A DNA stretch of 64,000 nucleotides from Acinetobacter lwoffii (GCF_019343495.1 NZ_CP072549.1:1364001-1428000), one strand, 5' to 3'. Positions 45,958 to 55,777 are shown, counted from the stretch's first letter. The notes: generated from the letters alone by a model not told the origin. Numbers and translations are program-made.

Positions 45958-47436
45958 ATGACAGATTTACACCGCTTATCCATTCGTGAACTGACTGAAG
46001 GTTTGGCAAATGCTCAATTTTCATCCCGCGAATTGACTCAACACTACTTAAAGCGCATCGCAAAAATTGATGCACAGGTCAAGGCTTATGTGACGGTAAC
46101 TGCTGAACAGGCGTTGGCTGAAGCTGATGCTGCCGATGCTGCAATCAAAGCTGGCAATGCCTCTGCCCTGACTGGTGTGCCAGTTGCCCACAAAGACATT
46201 TTCTGTACCCAAGGCATTAAAACCACTGCCGGTTCAAAAATGCTGGACAATTTTATCTCTCCTTACGACGCAACCGTTGTAGCGAAAGGTAAAGCTGCGG
46301 GCCTGGTCACTTTGGGTAAAGTGAACATGGACGAATTCGCGATGGGTTCGACCTCTGAGAACTCATATTACGGCGCAACTGCCAACCCTTGGAACCTGGG
46401 CCATGTCCCTGGTGGTTCTTCAGGCGGTTCTGCAGCAGCTGTGGCAGCGGATTTGGCACCATTTGCAACTGGTACTGACACCGGTGGTTCAATCCGTCAA
46501 CCTGCATCATTCTGTGGTCTGACCGGTCTTAAACCGACTTACGGTCGTGTATCGCGCTTCGGTATGATTGCCTATGCATCATCACTAGACCAAGGTGGTC
46601 CAATGGCACGTTCTGCAGAAGACTGTGCTTACCTGATGAATGTCATGGCCGGTCATGATGCAAAAGATTCAACTTCAATGGATCAAGTGGTAGATAACTA
46701 TGTCGCGAACCTGAACGCTACCTCAGTAAAAGGTTTACGCATTGGTATTCCAAAACAGTATTTTAATGTTGCTGGCCTAGCTGAAGATGTTAAAGCACGT
46801 GTCGAAGAATCACTTAAAAAGTTAGAAGAAATGGGCGCTACGCTTGTTGAGATAGACCTCAACATGACTGAAAGCTATGTTCCGACTTATTACCTGATCG
46901 CACCTGCCGAAGCTTCTTCGAACCTATCACGTTTTGATGGCGTACGTTATGGCTATCGCGCAGAAGATCCTGTGGACCTGATGGACCTGTACAAGCGTTC
47001 ACGTTCAGAAGGTTTTGGTGCAGAAGTGCAACGCCGTATCCTGATTGGTACGTATGCCCTATCTGCAGGTTATTACGATGCTTACTATGTAAAAGCACAG
47101 AAAGTACGTCGCCTGATCCAGCAAGATTTCCTTAAAGCATTTGAATCGGTCGATGTCATTGCAGCACCTTCTGCGCCAACGACTGCCTATAAAATTGGTG
47201 CAGATTTAACGCCAGTTGAAATGTACCTGGGCGATATTTATACGCTTGCGGTAAATCTGGCAGGTCTTCCTGCGATTAACGCGCCTGTCGGTTTTGACCA
47301 AAATAACTTGCCAGTTGGCTTACAGCTGATTGGTAATTACTGGTCAGAATCTCAATTGTTGTCTGTGGTACACCAGTATCAACAGGCCACCGATTGGCAT
47401 ACAAAACGCGCTGCAATTGCTGAGGAGAACGCATAA
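45958..47436 (+). CDS. gatA: Glutamyl/aspartyl-tRNA amidotransferase subunit A
   Basis: The amidase that frees ammonia from glutamine for amidating mischarged Glu-tRNA-Gln or Asp-tRNA-Asn. The 492 residues have the amidase signature: catalytic Lys in [10 protein letters not shown], and the [20 protein letters not shown] and [16 protein letters not shown] segments carrying the two serines. Stop and the gatB start share one base (TAATG), so translation is coupled. Confidence 0.97.
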   Translation: MTDLHRLSIRELTEGLANAQFSSRELTQHYLKRIAKIDAQVKAYVTVTAEQALAEADAADAAIKAGNASALTGVPVAHKDIFCTQGIKTTAGSKMLDNFISPYDATVVAKGKAAGLVTLGKVNMDEFAMGSTSENSYYGATANPWNLGHVPGGSSGGSAAAVAADLAPFATGTDTGGSIRQPASFCGLTGLKPTYGRVSRFGMIAYASSLDQGGPMARSAEDCAYLMNVMAGHDAKDSTSMDQVVDNYVANLNATSVKGLRIGIPKQYFNVAGLAEDVKARVEESLKKLEEMGATLVEIDLNMTESYVPTYYLIAPAEASSNLSRFDGVRYGYRAEDPVDLMDLYKRSRSEGFGAEVQRRILIGTYALSAGYYDAYYVKAQKVRRLIQQDFLKAFESVDVIAAPSAPTTAYKIGADLTPVEMYLGDIYTLAVNLAGLPAINAPVGFDQNNLPVGLQLIGNYWSESQLLSVVHQYQQATDWHTKRAAIAEENA

Positions 47437-48917
47437 TGGCTCAAGCTCAAAAATCGGCTAAACCAAAATCCAACCTGATTGATGGTTGGGAAGTCGTTAT
47501 TGGTATCGAGATTCACACTCAGCTTGCCACCAATACCAAAATTTTTTCAGGTTCATCGACTGTTTTCGGTAATGATCCAAACACGCAAGCCAGCCTGGTT
47601 GATTTGGCTATGCCGGGCGTATTACCGGTATTAAACAAAGAAGTGGTTGATCTTGCGATTCGCTTTGGTCTGGGGATTGACGCTTACATCGATCAGGCGT
47701 CTGTATTTGCACGTAAGAACTACTTCTATCCGGACTCTCCAAAAGGTTATCAGATTAGCCAGATGGACAACCCGATTGTGGGTTTGGGTCATATCGACAT
47801 CCAGCTTGAAGATGGCACGGTTAAACGCATTGGCGTAACGCGTGCGCACCTTGAAGAAGATGCAGGTAAATCGATCCATGACCAGTTTGAAGGCATGTCA
47901 GGTATCGACTTGAACCGTGCCGGTACGCCGCTGCTTGAAATCGTTTCTGAACCGGATATGCGTTCAGTTGAAGAAGCGGTTGCTTATATCAAAGCGATTC
48001 ACACACTGGTACGCTGGTTAGGCATTTCTGACGGTAACATGGCGGAAGGTTCATTCCGTTGTGACTGTAACGTGTCGTTACGTCGTCCGGGTCAACCGTT
48101 TGGTACACGTTGTGAATTGAAAAACCTAAACTCATTCCGTTTCATTGAACAGGCGATCAATGTTGAAATTGAACGTCAAATGGAAATTCTGGACTGGGAT
48201 GGCACGATTGACCAAGAAACGCGTCTGTTCGACCCTGTGAAGATGGAAACTCGTTCAATGCGTTCTAAAGAAGAAGCGAACGATTACCGCTACTTCCCTG
48301 ACCCAGACTTGTTGCCTGTGGTGATTGCTGATGAGCAAATCGAAGCAATTAAAGCAACCATGCCTGAGCTTCCTGCGGCACGTCGTGCACGTTTCGTCGC
48401 GGACTTTGGTGTGACTGAGTACGATGCACACGTTTTAACGCTTACACGTGAAATGTCAGAGTTCTACGAAGAGGTGGTTAAGGCTGCTGGCGGCGCTGCA
48501 CAAGGTAAAGTGTCTGCAAACTGGGTGATGGGCGAATTCTCAGGGGCGCTAAACAAAGCAGGCTTAGATTTGGCGGATTCTCCTGTATCTGCGGAAAAAC
48601 TTGGCGGTATGATCGCGCGTATTGTGGATAACACGATTAACGGTAAGATCGCGAAGCAAGTATTCGGCTTTATGTGGGAAGAAGGCAAATCTGCGGACGA
48701 GATTATTGCTGAAAAAGGCTTGAAACAGGAAACTGATACAGGCGCGATTGAAGCGATTATTAAGGAAGTGCTTGCTGCCAACGAGAAGATGGTTGAAGAG
48801 TATAAATCTGGTAAAGAGAAAGCTTTCAATGGTCTGGTTGGTCAAGTCATGAAAGCTGCGAAAGGCAAAGCCAACCCTGCACAAGTAAATGAATTAATGA
48901 AAAAATTGATTGGTTGA
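47436..48917 (+). CDS. gatB: Glutamyl/aspartyl-tRNA amidotransferase subunit B
   Basis: Kinase/transamidase subunit. Full length at 493 residues with [13 protein letters not shown] at the start, [17 protein letters not shown] (substrate region), [20 protein letters not shown] (zinc and tRNA face, by its parts), and the C-terminal YqeY-like tail ([20 protein letters not shown]). Its ribosome binding site GAGGAG lies inside the end of gatA. Terminator at 48937-48963. Confidence 0.97.
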   Translation: MAQAQKSAKPKSNLIDGWEVVIGIEIHTQLATNTKIFSGSSTVFGNDPNTQASLVDLAMPGVLPVLNKEVVDLAIRFGLGIDAYIDQASVFARKNYFYPDSPKGYQISQMDNPIVGLGHIDIQLEDGTVKRIGVTRAHLEEDAGKSIHDQFEGMSGIDLNRAGTPLLEIVSEPDMRSVEEAVAYIKAIHTLVRWLGISDGNMAEGSFRCDCNVSLRRPGQPFGTRCELKNLNSFRFIEQAINVEIERQMEILDWDGTIDQETRLFDPVKMETRSMRSKEEANDYRYFPDPDLLPVVIADEQIEAIKATMPELPAARRARFVADFGVTEYDAHVLTLTREMSEFYEEVVKAAGGAAQGKVSANWVMGEFSGALNKAGLDLADSPVSAEKLGGMIARIVDNTINGKIAKQVFGFMWEEGKSADEIIAEKGLKQETDTGAIEAIIKEVLAANEKMVEEYKSGKEKAFNGLVGQVMKAAKGKANPAQVNELMKKLIG

Positions 48918-48936
48918 TCTGATCTTTCTTTAATAG

Positions 48937-48963
48937 AAAACCCGCTTTAGAGCGGGTTTTTTC
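48937..48963. terminator. gatB terminator
   Basis: AAACCCGCT-ttag-AGCGGGTTT followed by TTT. The stop codon of the next, minus-strand gene (48964-48966) sits directly behind the T-tract. Confidence 0.9.
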
Positions 48964-49848
48964 TTAAAGATATGCTTCTTTTAATAGAATATTTAAATAA
49001 TCATAAAAATCATTTAGTCTTTTATAAATGACTTCTTTTTCATAGTCTGAAAAAACTTCTTTTAAATTGGGATTTCGATCTAAATTTATTTTTACACAGA
49101 TGTTAGTAGGACTTATTAAGAAGATTCTTTTCAAAATTACTGTATTATCATCCTGATCCTTTTCATCTTCTTGCTTATCAATAGTAGCATTACCAATCCA
49201 ACAAAACCTGAGTTGCATTGCTGCTGATTCAAGTTTTGTGATTATGTCCAATGTTGAGTTATTCAACTCATATAATTTTTTAATTTCATTACTGTCAACC
49301 CCTATATAAAAACCATCAGTTTCTAAAATTTTCATAATTTCCCAACGATAGTTTTCAAATTCATCAGACCATTTTTTCTCATTCGCTTTAAAAACAGCAT
49401 CTTCTCGATTTCGAAGATTTTCAGCATTATCACTTAACCTATATTTCGCTGTAATTTCTCTTTGTTTGGATACGATGTTCTTTAATTCACCTAACATTTT
49501 TATTTTAGAGGTTTCAAATAACTGTCTTTTCCATAAATCAAATCCCAGTAAAACCGCAATAGGTGCCATAAATGCCCCAACACCTAAAAATATAGAAATA
49601 AGATCATATCTCGACCATTTAGCTACATCCTTACTATTTAACCCAAGATCTTCAGGATACAAACTACCTAAATAAAAATAGAGAATAGTTAATGCTAAAG
49701 TTAAAAAAATGTAGACTACAATAAAAATAGCAATTTTTTGCAAGAGCTTTTTAGGAAAAAACATACACCATACGAACCAGATTAAGTAAATTAGATCAGC
49801 AACTAAACATGTAAAATAATAAAGATATTTATTTGAAAAAAGTTCCAA
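48964..49848 (-). CDS. Membrane protein with coiled-coil domain, unknown
   Basis: A 294-residue protein that I do not recognise. Three hydrophobic stretches lie in the first 110 residues (LYYFTCLVADLIYLIWFVWC, IAIFIVVYIFLTLALTILYF, LISIFLGVGAFMAPIAVLLG), after which the rest is soluble, acidic and helical (KQREITAKYRLSDNAENLRN; ENYRWEIMKILETDG). It resembles the two-membrane-span plus coiled-coil type often found in accessory islands. The gene is clearly AT-rich compared with gatB. It ends against the gatB terminator and has no partner gene on its strand. No ribosome binding site is obvious. Confidence 0.75.
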   Translation of the reverse strand: MELFSNKYLYYFTCLVADLIYLIWFVWCMFFPKKLLQKIAIFIVVYIFLTLALTILYFYLGSLYPEDLGLNSKDVAKWSRYDLISIFLGVGAFMAPIAVLLGFDLWKRQLFETSKIKMLGELKNIVSKQREITAKYRLSDNAENLRNREDAVFKANEKKWSDEFENYRWEIMKILETDGFYIGVDSNEIKKLYELNNSTLDIITKLESAAMQLRFCWIGNATIDKQEDEKDQDDNTVILKRIFLISPTNICVKINLDRNPNLKEVFSDYEKEVIYKRLNDFYDYLNILLKEAYL

Positions 49849-50095
49849 TTACAAATTTCCCCTCATTTAAATCTAAGAGCATAAACATCTAATTATTAGA
49901 GTAATTTTATATTATACGATTTAAAAATCCGCTTGTAATGTAAAAAATCTAGTTTAATCAAAGATCTTTTTTTCAAAAATAACTTTAACTTAAAAATGAA
50001 ATACACCTAACCAAAACAACATATCCATCAAAAAAGTATCCTCAATTGCCAAACTTGAAGACTTAGGACGCATCCAACTTTCAAAGTCATTTTTT

Positions 50096-50626
50096 ATGCG
50101 TGACTTCCTCTATAGCGAAATCGCCAATTGGTACGGTGTACCCAACTTTCCCGATTATCCTGACATTGCCATTCGAACAGGCACAGAACTGTGCAAACAA
50201 CTGCTCGAACCTATACAAGAAAAGTTTGGACGTATTGCGATTCGCTCGGCGTATCGCTCACCAAGCGTCAACCAACTTGGTAATGAAAAAGGACATAACT
50301 GCGCCAGTAACGAGAAAAACTTTGCCAGCCATATTTGGGACTATCCCGACGAAAAAGGCTACGGCGCAACGGCGTGTATAGTCATTCCTTCATTTCTAGA
50401 ACTGTATGAAAAAGACCAATCCAACTGGCGACAGCTTGCCTATTGGATTCATAACAATCTGAACTATAGCCATCTACAATTTTTCCCAAAACTTTGTGCT
50501 TTTAATATTGGCTGGCATGAACAGCCTGCACGGGAAATTTATAGCTATATTCAACCGAAAGGTTATTTGTTGCGGGGTGAAGCTATAAATCCGGAGTTTG
50601 AGAAGTTTTATCCTGATTTATTGTAA
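50096..50626 (+). CDS. M15-like (hedgehog/DD-peptidase fold) protein, start uncertain
   Basis: At least 176 residues. RIAIRSAYRSPSVN, then GHNCASNEKNFASHIWDYPDE and LQFFPKLCAFNIGWHE look like the zinc-peptidase (M15, D-Ala-D-Ala carboxypeptidase) fold with possible ligands in SHIWD and GWHE. I recall a widespread family beginning ...LSKHFFMRDFLYSEIAN. In this sequence the conserved part LGRIQLSKSFF continues in-frame upstream of the first ATG (50096) back to 50000, with no ATG, GTG or TTG start in it. So either a non-standard start (for example ATT at 50045) is used, or the start was lost. It lies between an accessory gene and repeats. Confidence 0.7.
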   Translation: MRDFLYSEIANWYGVPNFPDYPDIAIRTGTELCKQLLEPIQEKFGRIAIRSAYRSPSVNQLGNEKGHNCASNEKNFASHIWDYPDEKGYGATACIVIPSFLELYEKDQSNWRQLAYWIHNNLNYSHLQFFPKLCAFNIGWHEQPAREIYSYIQPKGYLLRGEAINPEFEKFYPDLL

Positions 50627-50630
50627 TCAT

Positions 50631-50666
50631 TAATCCCCCCAAATCCCCCTTTTTCAAAGGAGGACT
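50631..50666. repeat. Dispersed CCCCCTTTTT...AAAGGAGG hairpin
   Basis: AATCCCCCC-AAATCCCCC, TTTTTCAAAGGAGGACTT: a CCCCCTTT...AAAGGAGG stem. I recall the AATCCCCCTTTTTCAAAGG type as a common intergenic repeat in Acinetobacter. Single copy here, directly after the M15-like gene. Confidence 0.5.
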
Positions 50667-50695
50667 TGCCACGTCATCAATTGATACGCGTGGTT

Positions 50696-50766
50696 CCCTC
50701 TCCTGAGCAAGTTTTAAAGCACTGCTTTAAAATGAAGCGCAAGAAAGGATGAGGGCTAGGGAGAGG
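50696..50766. repeat. REP-like element with enlarged loop (cluster E)
   Basis: CCCTCTCCTGAGCAAG at the left, GAGGGCTAGGGAGAGG at the right; the inner part TTTTAAAGCACTGCTTTAAAA (50712-50732) is itself a palindrome. Variant of the family at 858-890. Confidence 0.65.
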
Positions 50767-50777
50767 ATTTTTTTAAA

Positions 50778-51173
50778 TTAATACTCTTCTCTTAAATTTT
50801 CTAATTCAGTCGCACGTGCGGCAGTCGCTTCCATGTAACAACTATTGCTATTTACAGTTGCAATCGTCCCTCCATTCGGGTCGGCATAAAAATCGCAATT
50901 GGCATCACGATAGCGAATCCAGAGACGCTGAACCTCTTGAAGCTGTTTTTTACGGTTTGCATTCAGCGATGCCATCGTCTGTTTATAGGCATTATTTAAC
51001 CGTGTATCTTGGCGATCTGTTTCGGCCGCAATACAATCCAGCATATTTACAGTAACGCCACCTGAGCGATCCATACAATTTGAGTATTGCCGACTCAAAT
51101 CATTGTCCCCTGCGTACAGCGCAGGAGGAAGTATAAACATACTTAAACCCAATAAAGCAGTGCGTTTGAACAT
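50778..51173 (-). CDS. LprI-like lysozyme-inhibitor family protein
   Basis: A secreted protein with signal peptide FKRTALLGLSMFILPPALYA and the pattern of the LprI/DUF1311 domain: DCIAAETDRQDTRLNNAYKQ, LQEVQRLWIRYRDANCDFYA and SCYMEATAARATELENL. Conserved cysteines likely form disulfides in the periplasm. The open frame extends to 51245, but Met 51173 starts the signal peptide and has AGGGG ahead, giving 131 residues. Family members have been linked to lysozyme inhibition and protection from host lysozyme. It lies 76 bases after the next upstream gene on the same strand, likely one unit with 51250-51753. Confidence 0.85.
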   Translation of the reverse strand: MFKRTALLGLSMFILPPALYAGDNDLSRQYSNCMDRSGGVTVNMLDCIAAETDRQDTRLNNAYKQTMASLNANRKKQLQEVQRLWIRYRDANCDFYADPNGGTIATVNSNSCYMEATAARATELENLREEY

Positions 51174-51249
51174 AACAACCCCTATCTTTTCATTTATGTT
51201 ATTCATAATAAATACCATAATGGACCCTGGCACGCATGCATTCAATCAG

Positions 51250-51753
51250 TTATTTCCCTCTTAACTCACCCAACTTATTCCACACATCCGGTGTCAAGAA
51301 AGTGACCACCAGTTTATTTAAATCCACATAACGCAGCACACCTTTAAGCTGACTTTTCACTTCAGGATTTTCTAAAATTTCCTCACCGGTAATCCGTCCA
51401 AGTTCCTGAAAACTGTCACCCACCGCTTGTACGCCTTCCGCAGCAATTACCGCTTTGGTCTGTGCAGAACATTGCTCCACTAAAATGCGCTGCAACACCG
51501 TCGCCAGATTCTTGTCTAATGCTTCCTTTTGACTCGCGGTCACATTGCTAAAAGCCTTTAAGTCCGGATGATTACCTAAAGCCACAAAGGTCCATTGCAA
51601 GACGGTAGTTTTATCCGTGACTGTGGTGGATTTCATCAAACAGTCACTGAGCTGATCAACTGTTGGACCTGCTATGGCAATCTGAGTCGTACCTAATAAT
51701 GTTGCACTTATTAAAAACGTACGAAGCTTTGTAAAAGATCTATGCGCCATCAT
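51250..51753 (-). CDS. Secreted protein of unknown function
   Basis: A 167-residue protein with a Sec signal (KLRTFLISATLLGTTQIAIA) cleaved before GPTVDQLSDCLM. Two cysteines (DCLMKS, EQCSAQ) could form one disulfide. AGGA is five or six bases before the ATG. The rest is helical; VDQLSDCLMKSTT is typical of small exported proteins of Acinetobacter. No domain recognised. Expected to be periplasmic. Confidence 0.8.
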   Translation of the reverse strand: MMAHRSFTKLRTFLISATLLGTTQIAIAGPTVDQLSDCLMKSTTVTDKTTVLQWTFVALGNHPDLKAFSNVTASQKEALDKNLATVLQRILVEQCSAQTKAVIAAEGVQAVGDSFQELGRITGEEILENPEVKSQLKGVLRYVDLNKLVVTFLTPDVWNKLGELRGK

Positions 51754-51974
51754 AATTTCCTGTTCTTCGATGTCCAGCCAATGATATGAAACCAGTTAGT
51801 TGTAGCATGGAACAGGGCAATAAACTGATAGAACTCTGTAAAAACTGACCCAGATTTACAACACTTGGATGGTCATTCTGATGTCCATATTGCTATTCAT
51901 CAGGTCAGGATATTGATCAGTCAAACTTAGCGCTATGATTTAGACTAAAACAATAAAAATAAAAACTTATAATT

Positions 51975-52199
51975 ATGAATACCAACATATTTCACAGCAT
52001 CATACTGTGGGGACTTGTCCTTTTTTTCGTCTTGATCGTATTTTTATTCATCCATCCAACATCGCGGAAGGAGATTCTCGGATCACGTGATCTCCCCACT
52101 AAACCAAGCGGGCTTTCTTCTGTTCTCTCCCGTCGGATCGAGCAGATTTTTGCGCCTATCTTCTCGATCGTCAAAAGGATCATACGGATTTTGGATTAA
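51975..52199 (+). CDS. Possible small membrane protein
   Basis: 74 residues with one clear membrane segment (IFHSIILWGLVLFFVLIVFLF) and a basic tail (VLSRRIEQIF, IVKRIIRIL). No good ribosome binding site is seen and the reverse strand also has an open frame here, so the gene is tentative. Confidence 0.35.
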   Translation: MNTNIFHSIILWGLVLFFVLIVFLFIHPTSRKEILGSRDLPTKPSGLSSVLSRRIEQIFAPIFSIVKRIIRILD

Positions 52200-52216
52200 G
52201 TCTTTTGATCCCGCGC

Positions 52217-53257
52217 TTATTTTAACTGCCTCAAAAGATTCTTGGCTCCGGCATGATTATAGTTATTGGCCAAATTCTGCAAAATCCGCTTGGATTGCGC
52301 TTTAGCATTTGGGAAACGGCTGGCATAGACCGGAATACTGTTCAGACAGCGTGCAACCAACATCCCTGATTCAGTATAGACACGTGTTCCCTCAGTGCCC
52401 TGCAATTTACCGTAGTTATAGGCACGCTGGGCGTTGTTACAGGCATTATTCAGATTCTTGCCACTATTAATATCACGTCGCGCTGCCACATAAATCTTCA
52501 TCTGATGTTGTTGCGGTGTTTCTGCTATTGTAGCTCGAGCTGATGCCGCTGCTAGCTGCTTTTTCTCTGCTTCTTTTTTCTCAAGCTCTTTTCTTTCTAA
52601 TTCCTTTCGCTCTAATTCTTTCCTCTCCAGCTCTTTACGTGCTGATTCCTTCAGTTCATTTGTCGTCTTTGCGACAGGAGTCTTAGGAGGAGTCGTAGTT
52701 TTTATCGATGCAGGTTTGGTTTTCTCCACAGCAACCCTGGCTTTAGTTGGACGATAAAAGTTTTTTGCTTGAGAAGGGCTCATGACCTGGGTGAGTAGTC
52801 GAACACTACGCGTCTGGCTAGATTTATCAACTTGTCGTTCAGAAGTTGGTTCAATCGAGACAATCCAGCTTTCAGTCAGGTCATCCATACGACACTGATA
52901 GGCACCGCTACCTTGTACAACACCCCGATTGGCACTCAGGCGTTTACGCTGGGCAACATCTGCCACGGCACTAAAATTACTTTTATACAGCAGGGAAAAT
53001 TTACCGCCCTGTTCATGACAATATTGCGTCAGTATCGAACGCGGATACATGGCCTGAGTCGTGTTATTTTTCTGAGCTTGTCCCCAAAGATAAATATAAT
53101 CTTTTGCACTACCATCACGTTGATTCAAAGCCCGTTTGGCAATTAGTTCTTCCGGACTGGCAAAAGGATGTAACACCTCTGATTTCAACCGGTTCACGCT
53201 ATTACATCCAGCTAAAGCTGCTGCCCCTATTATTAGAATTATTACTTTTAGCTTCAC
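52217..53257 (-). CDS. Lipoprotein with charged ER/K helix
   Basis: A 346-residue lipoprotein if translation starts at GTG 53257: the start gives KLKVIILIIGAAALAGCNSV with the lipobox LAGC. The longer frame to 53374 would bury this signal. The N-terminal half (about 25-190) is a soluble domain (YIYLWGQAQKNNTTQAMYPR and RMDDLTESWIVSIEP). A Pro/Lys/Thr linker leads to KESARKELERKELERKELER..., a run of five-residue RKELE repeats that should form a stiff single alpha helix, then a helical end (ACNNAQRAYNYGKLQ, LLRQLK). Envelope protein of unknown function; some resemblance to scaffold or cell-division lipoproteins. Confidence 0.8.
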   Translation of the reverse strand: MKLKVIILIIGAAALAGCNSVNRLKSEVLHPFASPEELIAKRALNQRDGSAKDYIYLWGQAQKNNTTQAMYPRSILTQYCHEQGGKFSLLYKSNFSAVADVAQRKRLSANRGVVQGSGAYQCRMDDLTESWIVSIEPTSERQVDKSSQTRSVRLLTQVMSPSQAKNFYRPTKARVAVEKTKPASIKTTTPPKTPVAKTTNELKESARKELERKELERKELERKELEKKEAEKKQLAAASARATIAETPQQHQMKIYVAARRDINSGKNLNNACNNAQRAYNYGKLQGTEGTRVYTESGMLVARCLNSIPVYASRFPNAKAQSKRILQNLANNYNHAGAKNLLRQLK

Positions 53258-53491
53258 AGCAAATATCTCAACCCCAAAATCCCGTATAACATAGCTTAAA
53301 TAGCACAAAACAACAAACACAAGATATTGATAACTATAATATTTAAATGGTAAAAAGGCACATATCAGCCTCAACTTTGCTGATTATGCCAAGCTTCATG
53401 TGATAAAAATTGACACAAGTATCATTTTTAAATCAGTTCAAATAATAAACAATTCCATTCAGGACTCAAGAAAAAGATAGAAAAAACACAT

Positions 53492-53560
53492 AAAAAACCG
53501 AAGAAAGCGGTGAGTCCTTCTCCGGCGGCTTATTCAGGGAACGCTACAGACCTTTATTAT
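53492..53560 (-). ncRNA. Candidate small RNA with strong intrinsic terminator
   Basis: On the minus strand, a perfect TATAAT (its complement at 53558-53563 region, read ATTATA on the plus) is followed within about 60 bases by CCGGAGAAGG-ACTCACCG-CTTTCTTCGG and six T. The stem is ten pairs with two G-U. This lies well apart from the lipoprotein start (53257) and from the sbmA terminator (53824-53856), so it would end a transcript that has no coding frame. No known RNA family is recognised. The -35 region is weak, and a longer transcript starting further upstream is also possible. Confidence 0.45.
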
Positions 53561-53730
53561 AATGGGTAATAAATTTACCTTTTATCCGCTATAACATTGC
53601 CTGAACAAGATCAGCATAAGAATAATTTCCTCAACGTACATTTGTTATTTTTATACGTCAAACCACCGGAAATTAAACGCCATCTTGGCTGGCCCTTAGG
53701 ATTTTAGACAAGAAAAAAATATCTGAATAC

Positions 53731-53742
53731 CCCAATATTGGG
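53731..53742. promoter_or_regulatory. Perfect 12-bp palindrome
   Basis: CCCAATATTGGG. It lies 27 bases before the 19-base palindrome at 53769-53787 in a gene-free stretch. Confidence 0.3.
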
Positions 53743-53768
53743 AGGTTCTGACACGATTTACCCAAGTC

Positions 53769-53787
53769 ATCTGACCAACGGTCAGAT
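53769..53787. promoter_or_regulatory. Operator-like palindrome ATCTGACC-AAC-GGTCAGAT
   Basis: An exact 8-bp inverted repeat with a three-base centre, the shape of a TetR-type operator. No gene start lies near on either strand, so its target is not known. Confidence 0.4.
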
Positions 53788-53823
53788 CGATATTTTCCAT
53801 TGGATTTTGTAAATTAACTCGCC

Positions 53824-53856
53824 CTAAAAAAAGCCAAACCTAAAACTGTTTGGCTG
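53824..53856 (-). terminator. sbmA terminator (minus strand)
   Basis: GCCAAAC-agttttag-GTTTGGC on the minus strand, followed by a T7 run (A-run on the plus strand at 53825-53832), about 30 bases past the sbmA stop. Confidence 0.85.
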
Positions 53857-53885
53857 ATAAAGCAGGATAATAATATGAGAAAAAA

Positions 53886-55079
53886 TTAATCAATATGTGA
53901 TTCAAATGCTTTTAAGCGTTTATAGATCGACATCAGTTCAATAATCGTCGGCCAAGACAGAATCAGATACTGGAAAGATTCCCGCACTTTGCCAAATACA
54001 TTCAGGATTTGCATCATCAAACCAAGAGTAATTGCCCCTGCTGCAATACTTGGAAACAGAATAAATAATCCGTAAATATTGTCTAACTGCAAGTACCAGA
54101 TCCGAACCATGTTGAAATAAGCATAGTGAAAATACAACCGGAAATAATTCCAGCGTACCCGGCTAAACAGTTCTTGTAATGTCAGCGGATGTGCGCGATC
54201 AGCATAGTCTTCGCCATAGACCAGCTCTTTACGATAGGCTGCCTCAACTTTCTGGTTATTGAACTCCAGTCCGGGCAATTTCATTCCCACGACCATTAAA
54301 ATGACCGTACCCAATACCGCCCAACCAATCGAGGCCCACATTAAAGCATGCGGTATTTCCCCTACAATTGGTAAAACTTTCACATGACTAGAGAGCTGAT
54401 ATAAGATCGGCAGGAATGCCATCAGCAACATCAGCGCTTCAATCAAGGAAACACTTAACTGCTCCGTGGTTTTGGCAAAGCGCATGGTATCTTCCTGGAT
54501 ACGTTGTGATGCACCTTCAATATGACGTAACTGCTCCCAATGTGCGGTGTAATAATCATTCATCGCGGTACGCCAGCGGAAGACATAATGACTGACAAAA
54601 AACAGGTTAAATACCGCTAAAGTGACATAAACCATCGCAATATAAATAAAGGTTAATGCGCCTTGATACAGCAATGAAACATCCCCACCACCCTTCGTGA
54701 GCATTTGTTGAATCTGATCATAAAACGGGCTATACCATTCATTTAATACGACATTGACCTGTACCCCGAACCAGATATTAAACAGAATAAATGCCGAGCC
54801 CCAGACCGACCAGCGCTGCCATCGGTGTCCGGCTTTCCATTGCCAGAACAGCGCAAATATCGTAGTTGCAATGAAATACCAGAGATAGAACCAGATAAAT
54901 TGAGCTGACCAGAAACGCCCGATACCGATTGTAAGCTTTTCATCAAAATAACCTTCAGGAAAACCCAGATAGGTTCCCCATCCTGATCCGCCACTATGCC
55001 AAAGCACAAGATTAATGATAAACCACAAAATCAGGCTGCTAAAAAACCAGACGGGTTGCGGGAAAAATGACTTAAACAT
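53886..55079 (-). CDS. sbmA: SbmA/BacA-like peptide transporter
   Basis: Inner-membrane, proton-driven importer of peptide antibiotics (microcins, proline-rich peptides, bleomycin) and related molecules. The N-terminus [19 protein letters not shown] is close to E. coli SbmA (MFKSFFPKP...), so the start is Met 55079 rather than the frame start at 55112. Eight or so membrane segments; blocks such as [35 protein letters not shown] and [20 protein letters not shown] belong to the family. It is expected at about 400 residues; this is 397. Single gene. Confidence 0.95.
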   Translation of the reverse strand: MFKSFFPQPVWFFSSLILWFIINLVLWHSGGSGWGTYLGFPEGYFDEKLTIGIGRFWSAQFIWFYLWYFIATTIFALFWQWKAGHRWQRWSVWGSAFILFNIWFGVQVNVVLNEWYSPFYDQIQQMLTKGGGDVSLLYQGALTFIYIAMVYVTLAVFNLFFVSHYVFRWRTAMNDYYTAHWEQLRHIEGASQRIQEDTMRFAKTTEQLSVSLIEALMLLMAFLPILYQLSSHVKVLPIVGEIPHALMWASIGWAVLGTVILMVVGMKLPGLEFNNQKVEAAYRKELVYGEDYADRAHPLTLQELFSRVRWNYFRLYFHYAYFNMVRIWYLQLDNIYGLFILFPSIAAGAITLGLMMQILNVFGKVRESFQYLILSWPTIIELMSIYKRLKAFESHID

Positions 55080-55522
55080 GCCGACCCAGTTCTCCTTATG
55101 TCTCTTGGTCATCCAAATGACGCATAGTTTATTCTTATTTTAGATTTTTACTGTTATAAAGCATTAATTTTCAATTTAGTGTAAAAAAGGATAGAAAGAT
55201 ATCGAGTCTCTAGAAAATTATTTTTATCATTCAGCTCTGCCCTTATGATTTTCCTTATATTCTCGATTTTTATCATTTAGCCGAGCGATATCAAAAAACA
55301 GAAAAATCATCATGTTTTTGACCTTTCGTTATTTTGATAGACTTTTTTATGCCTGTTATCTGTCGGGTTTATGTAAAAGAAATTCATACTTGCGAGCATT
55401 GCAAGAACAGGATGAACATCAGGCATACTGCACGTCTCCTGAGTATCTTTTATCAAACTAGAGTACTTCTCCTATTTGAATAAGTCATTGATCAAGTTCT
55501 CAGTTTTTGAAGAAACGGTTAA

Positions 55523-55560
55523 ATTTTCGAAAATTATGCTATGATTTAATTATCGAAAAG
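55523..55560 (+). promoter_or_regulatory. Operator-like repeats around the -10 of the small gene at 55583
   Basis: ATTTTCGAAAAT (55523-55534) is an exact palindrome; TTATCGAAAAG (55550-55560) is a second half. The -10-like TATGAT (55540-55545) lies between the two. No clear -35. Confidence 0.4.
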
Positions 55561-55582
55561 TAATCTTATTTTGGAAAAAACT

Positions 55583-55777
55583 ATGGAAAGTTCGGTAATT
55601 GAATTACTTAAACCGGTGACTCTAGAAAAAGAAAACTGCGCCCCTATTAGTTTTGAAGCAGGTACTGTTTTGAAAGTGGTGATGCAGACTCCAACCAGTC
55701 TTCTGGTCAGTAATGATGATGACTTTAACTTTACCATTCCTTTAAAAGACAAAAATGAAGTGTGGCGAGAAATTTGA
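55583..55777 (+). CDS. Small conserved-looking protein, 64 residues
   Basis: ESSVIELLKPVTLEKENCAPIS, then FEAGTVLKVVMQTPTSLLVS and NFTIPLKDKNEVW: short beta strands with turns, compatible with a small SH3-like barrel. The frame can start at the TTG 55571, but ATG 55583 is more likely. A palindromic site overlaps its promoter, and a hairpin (GGGTTGTATC at 55803-55812, GATACGACCC at 55837-55846, one G-T pair) follows the stop. No family recognised. Confidence 0.6.
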   Translation: MESSVIELLKPVTLEKENCAPISFEAGTVLKVVMQTPTSLLVSNDDDFNFTIPLKDKNEVWREI

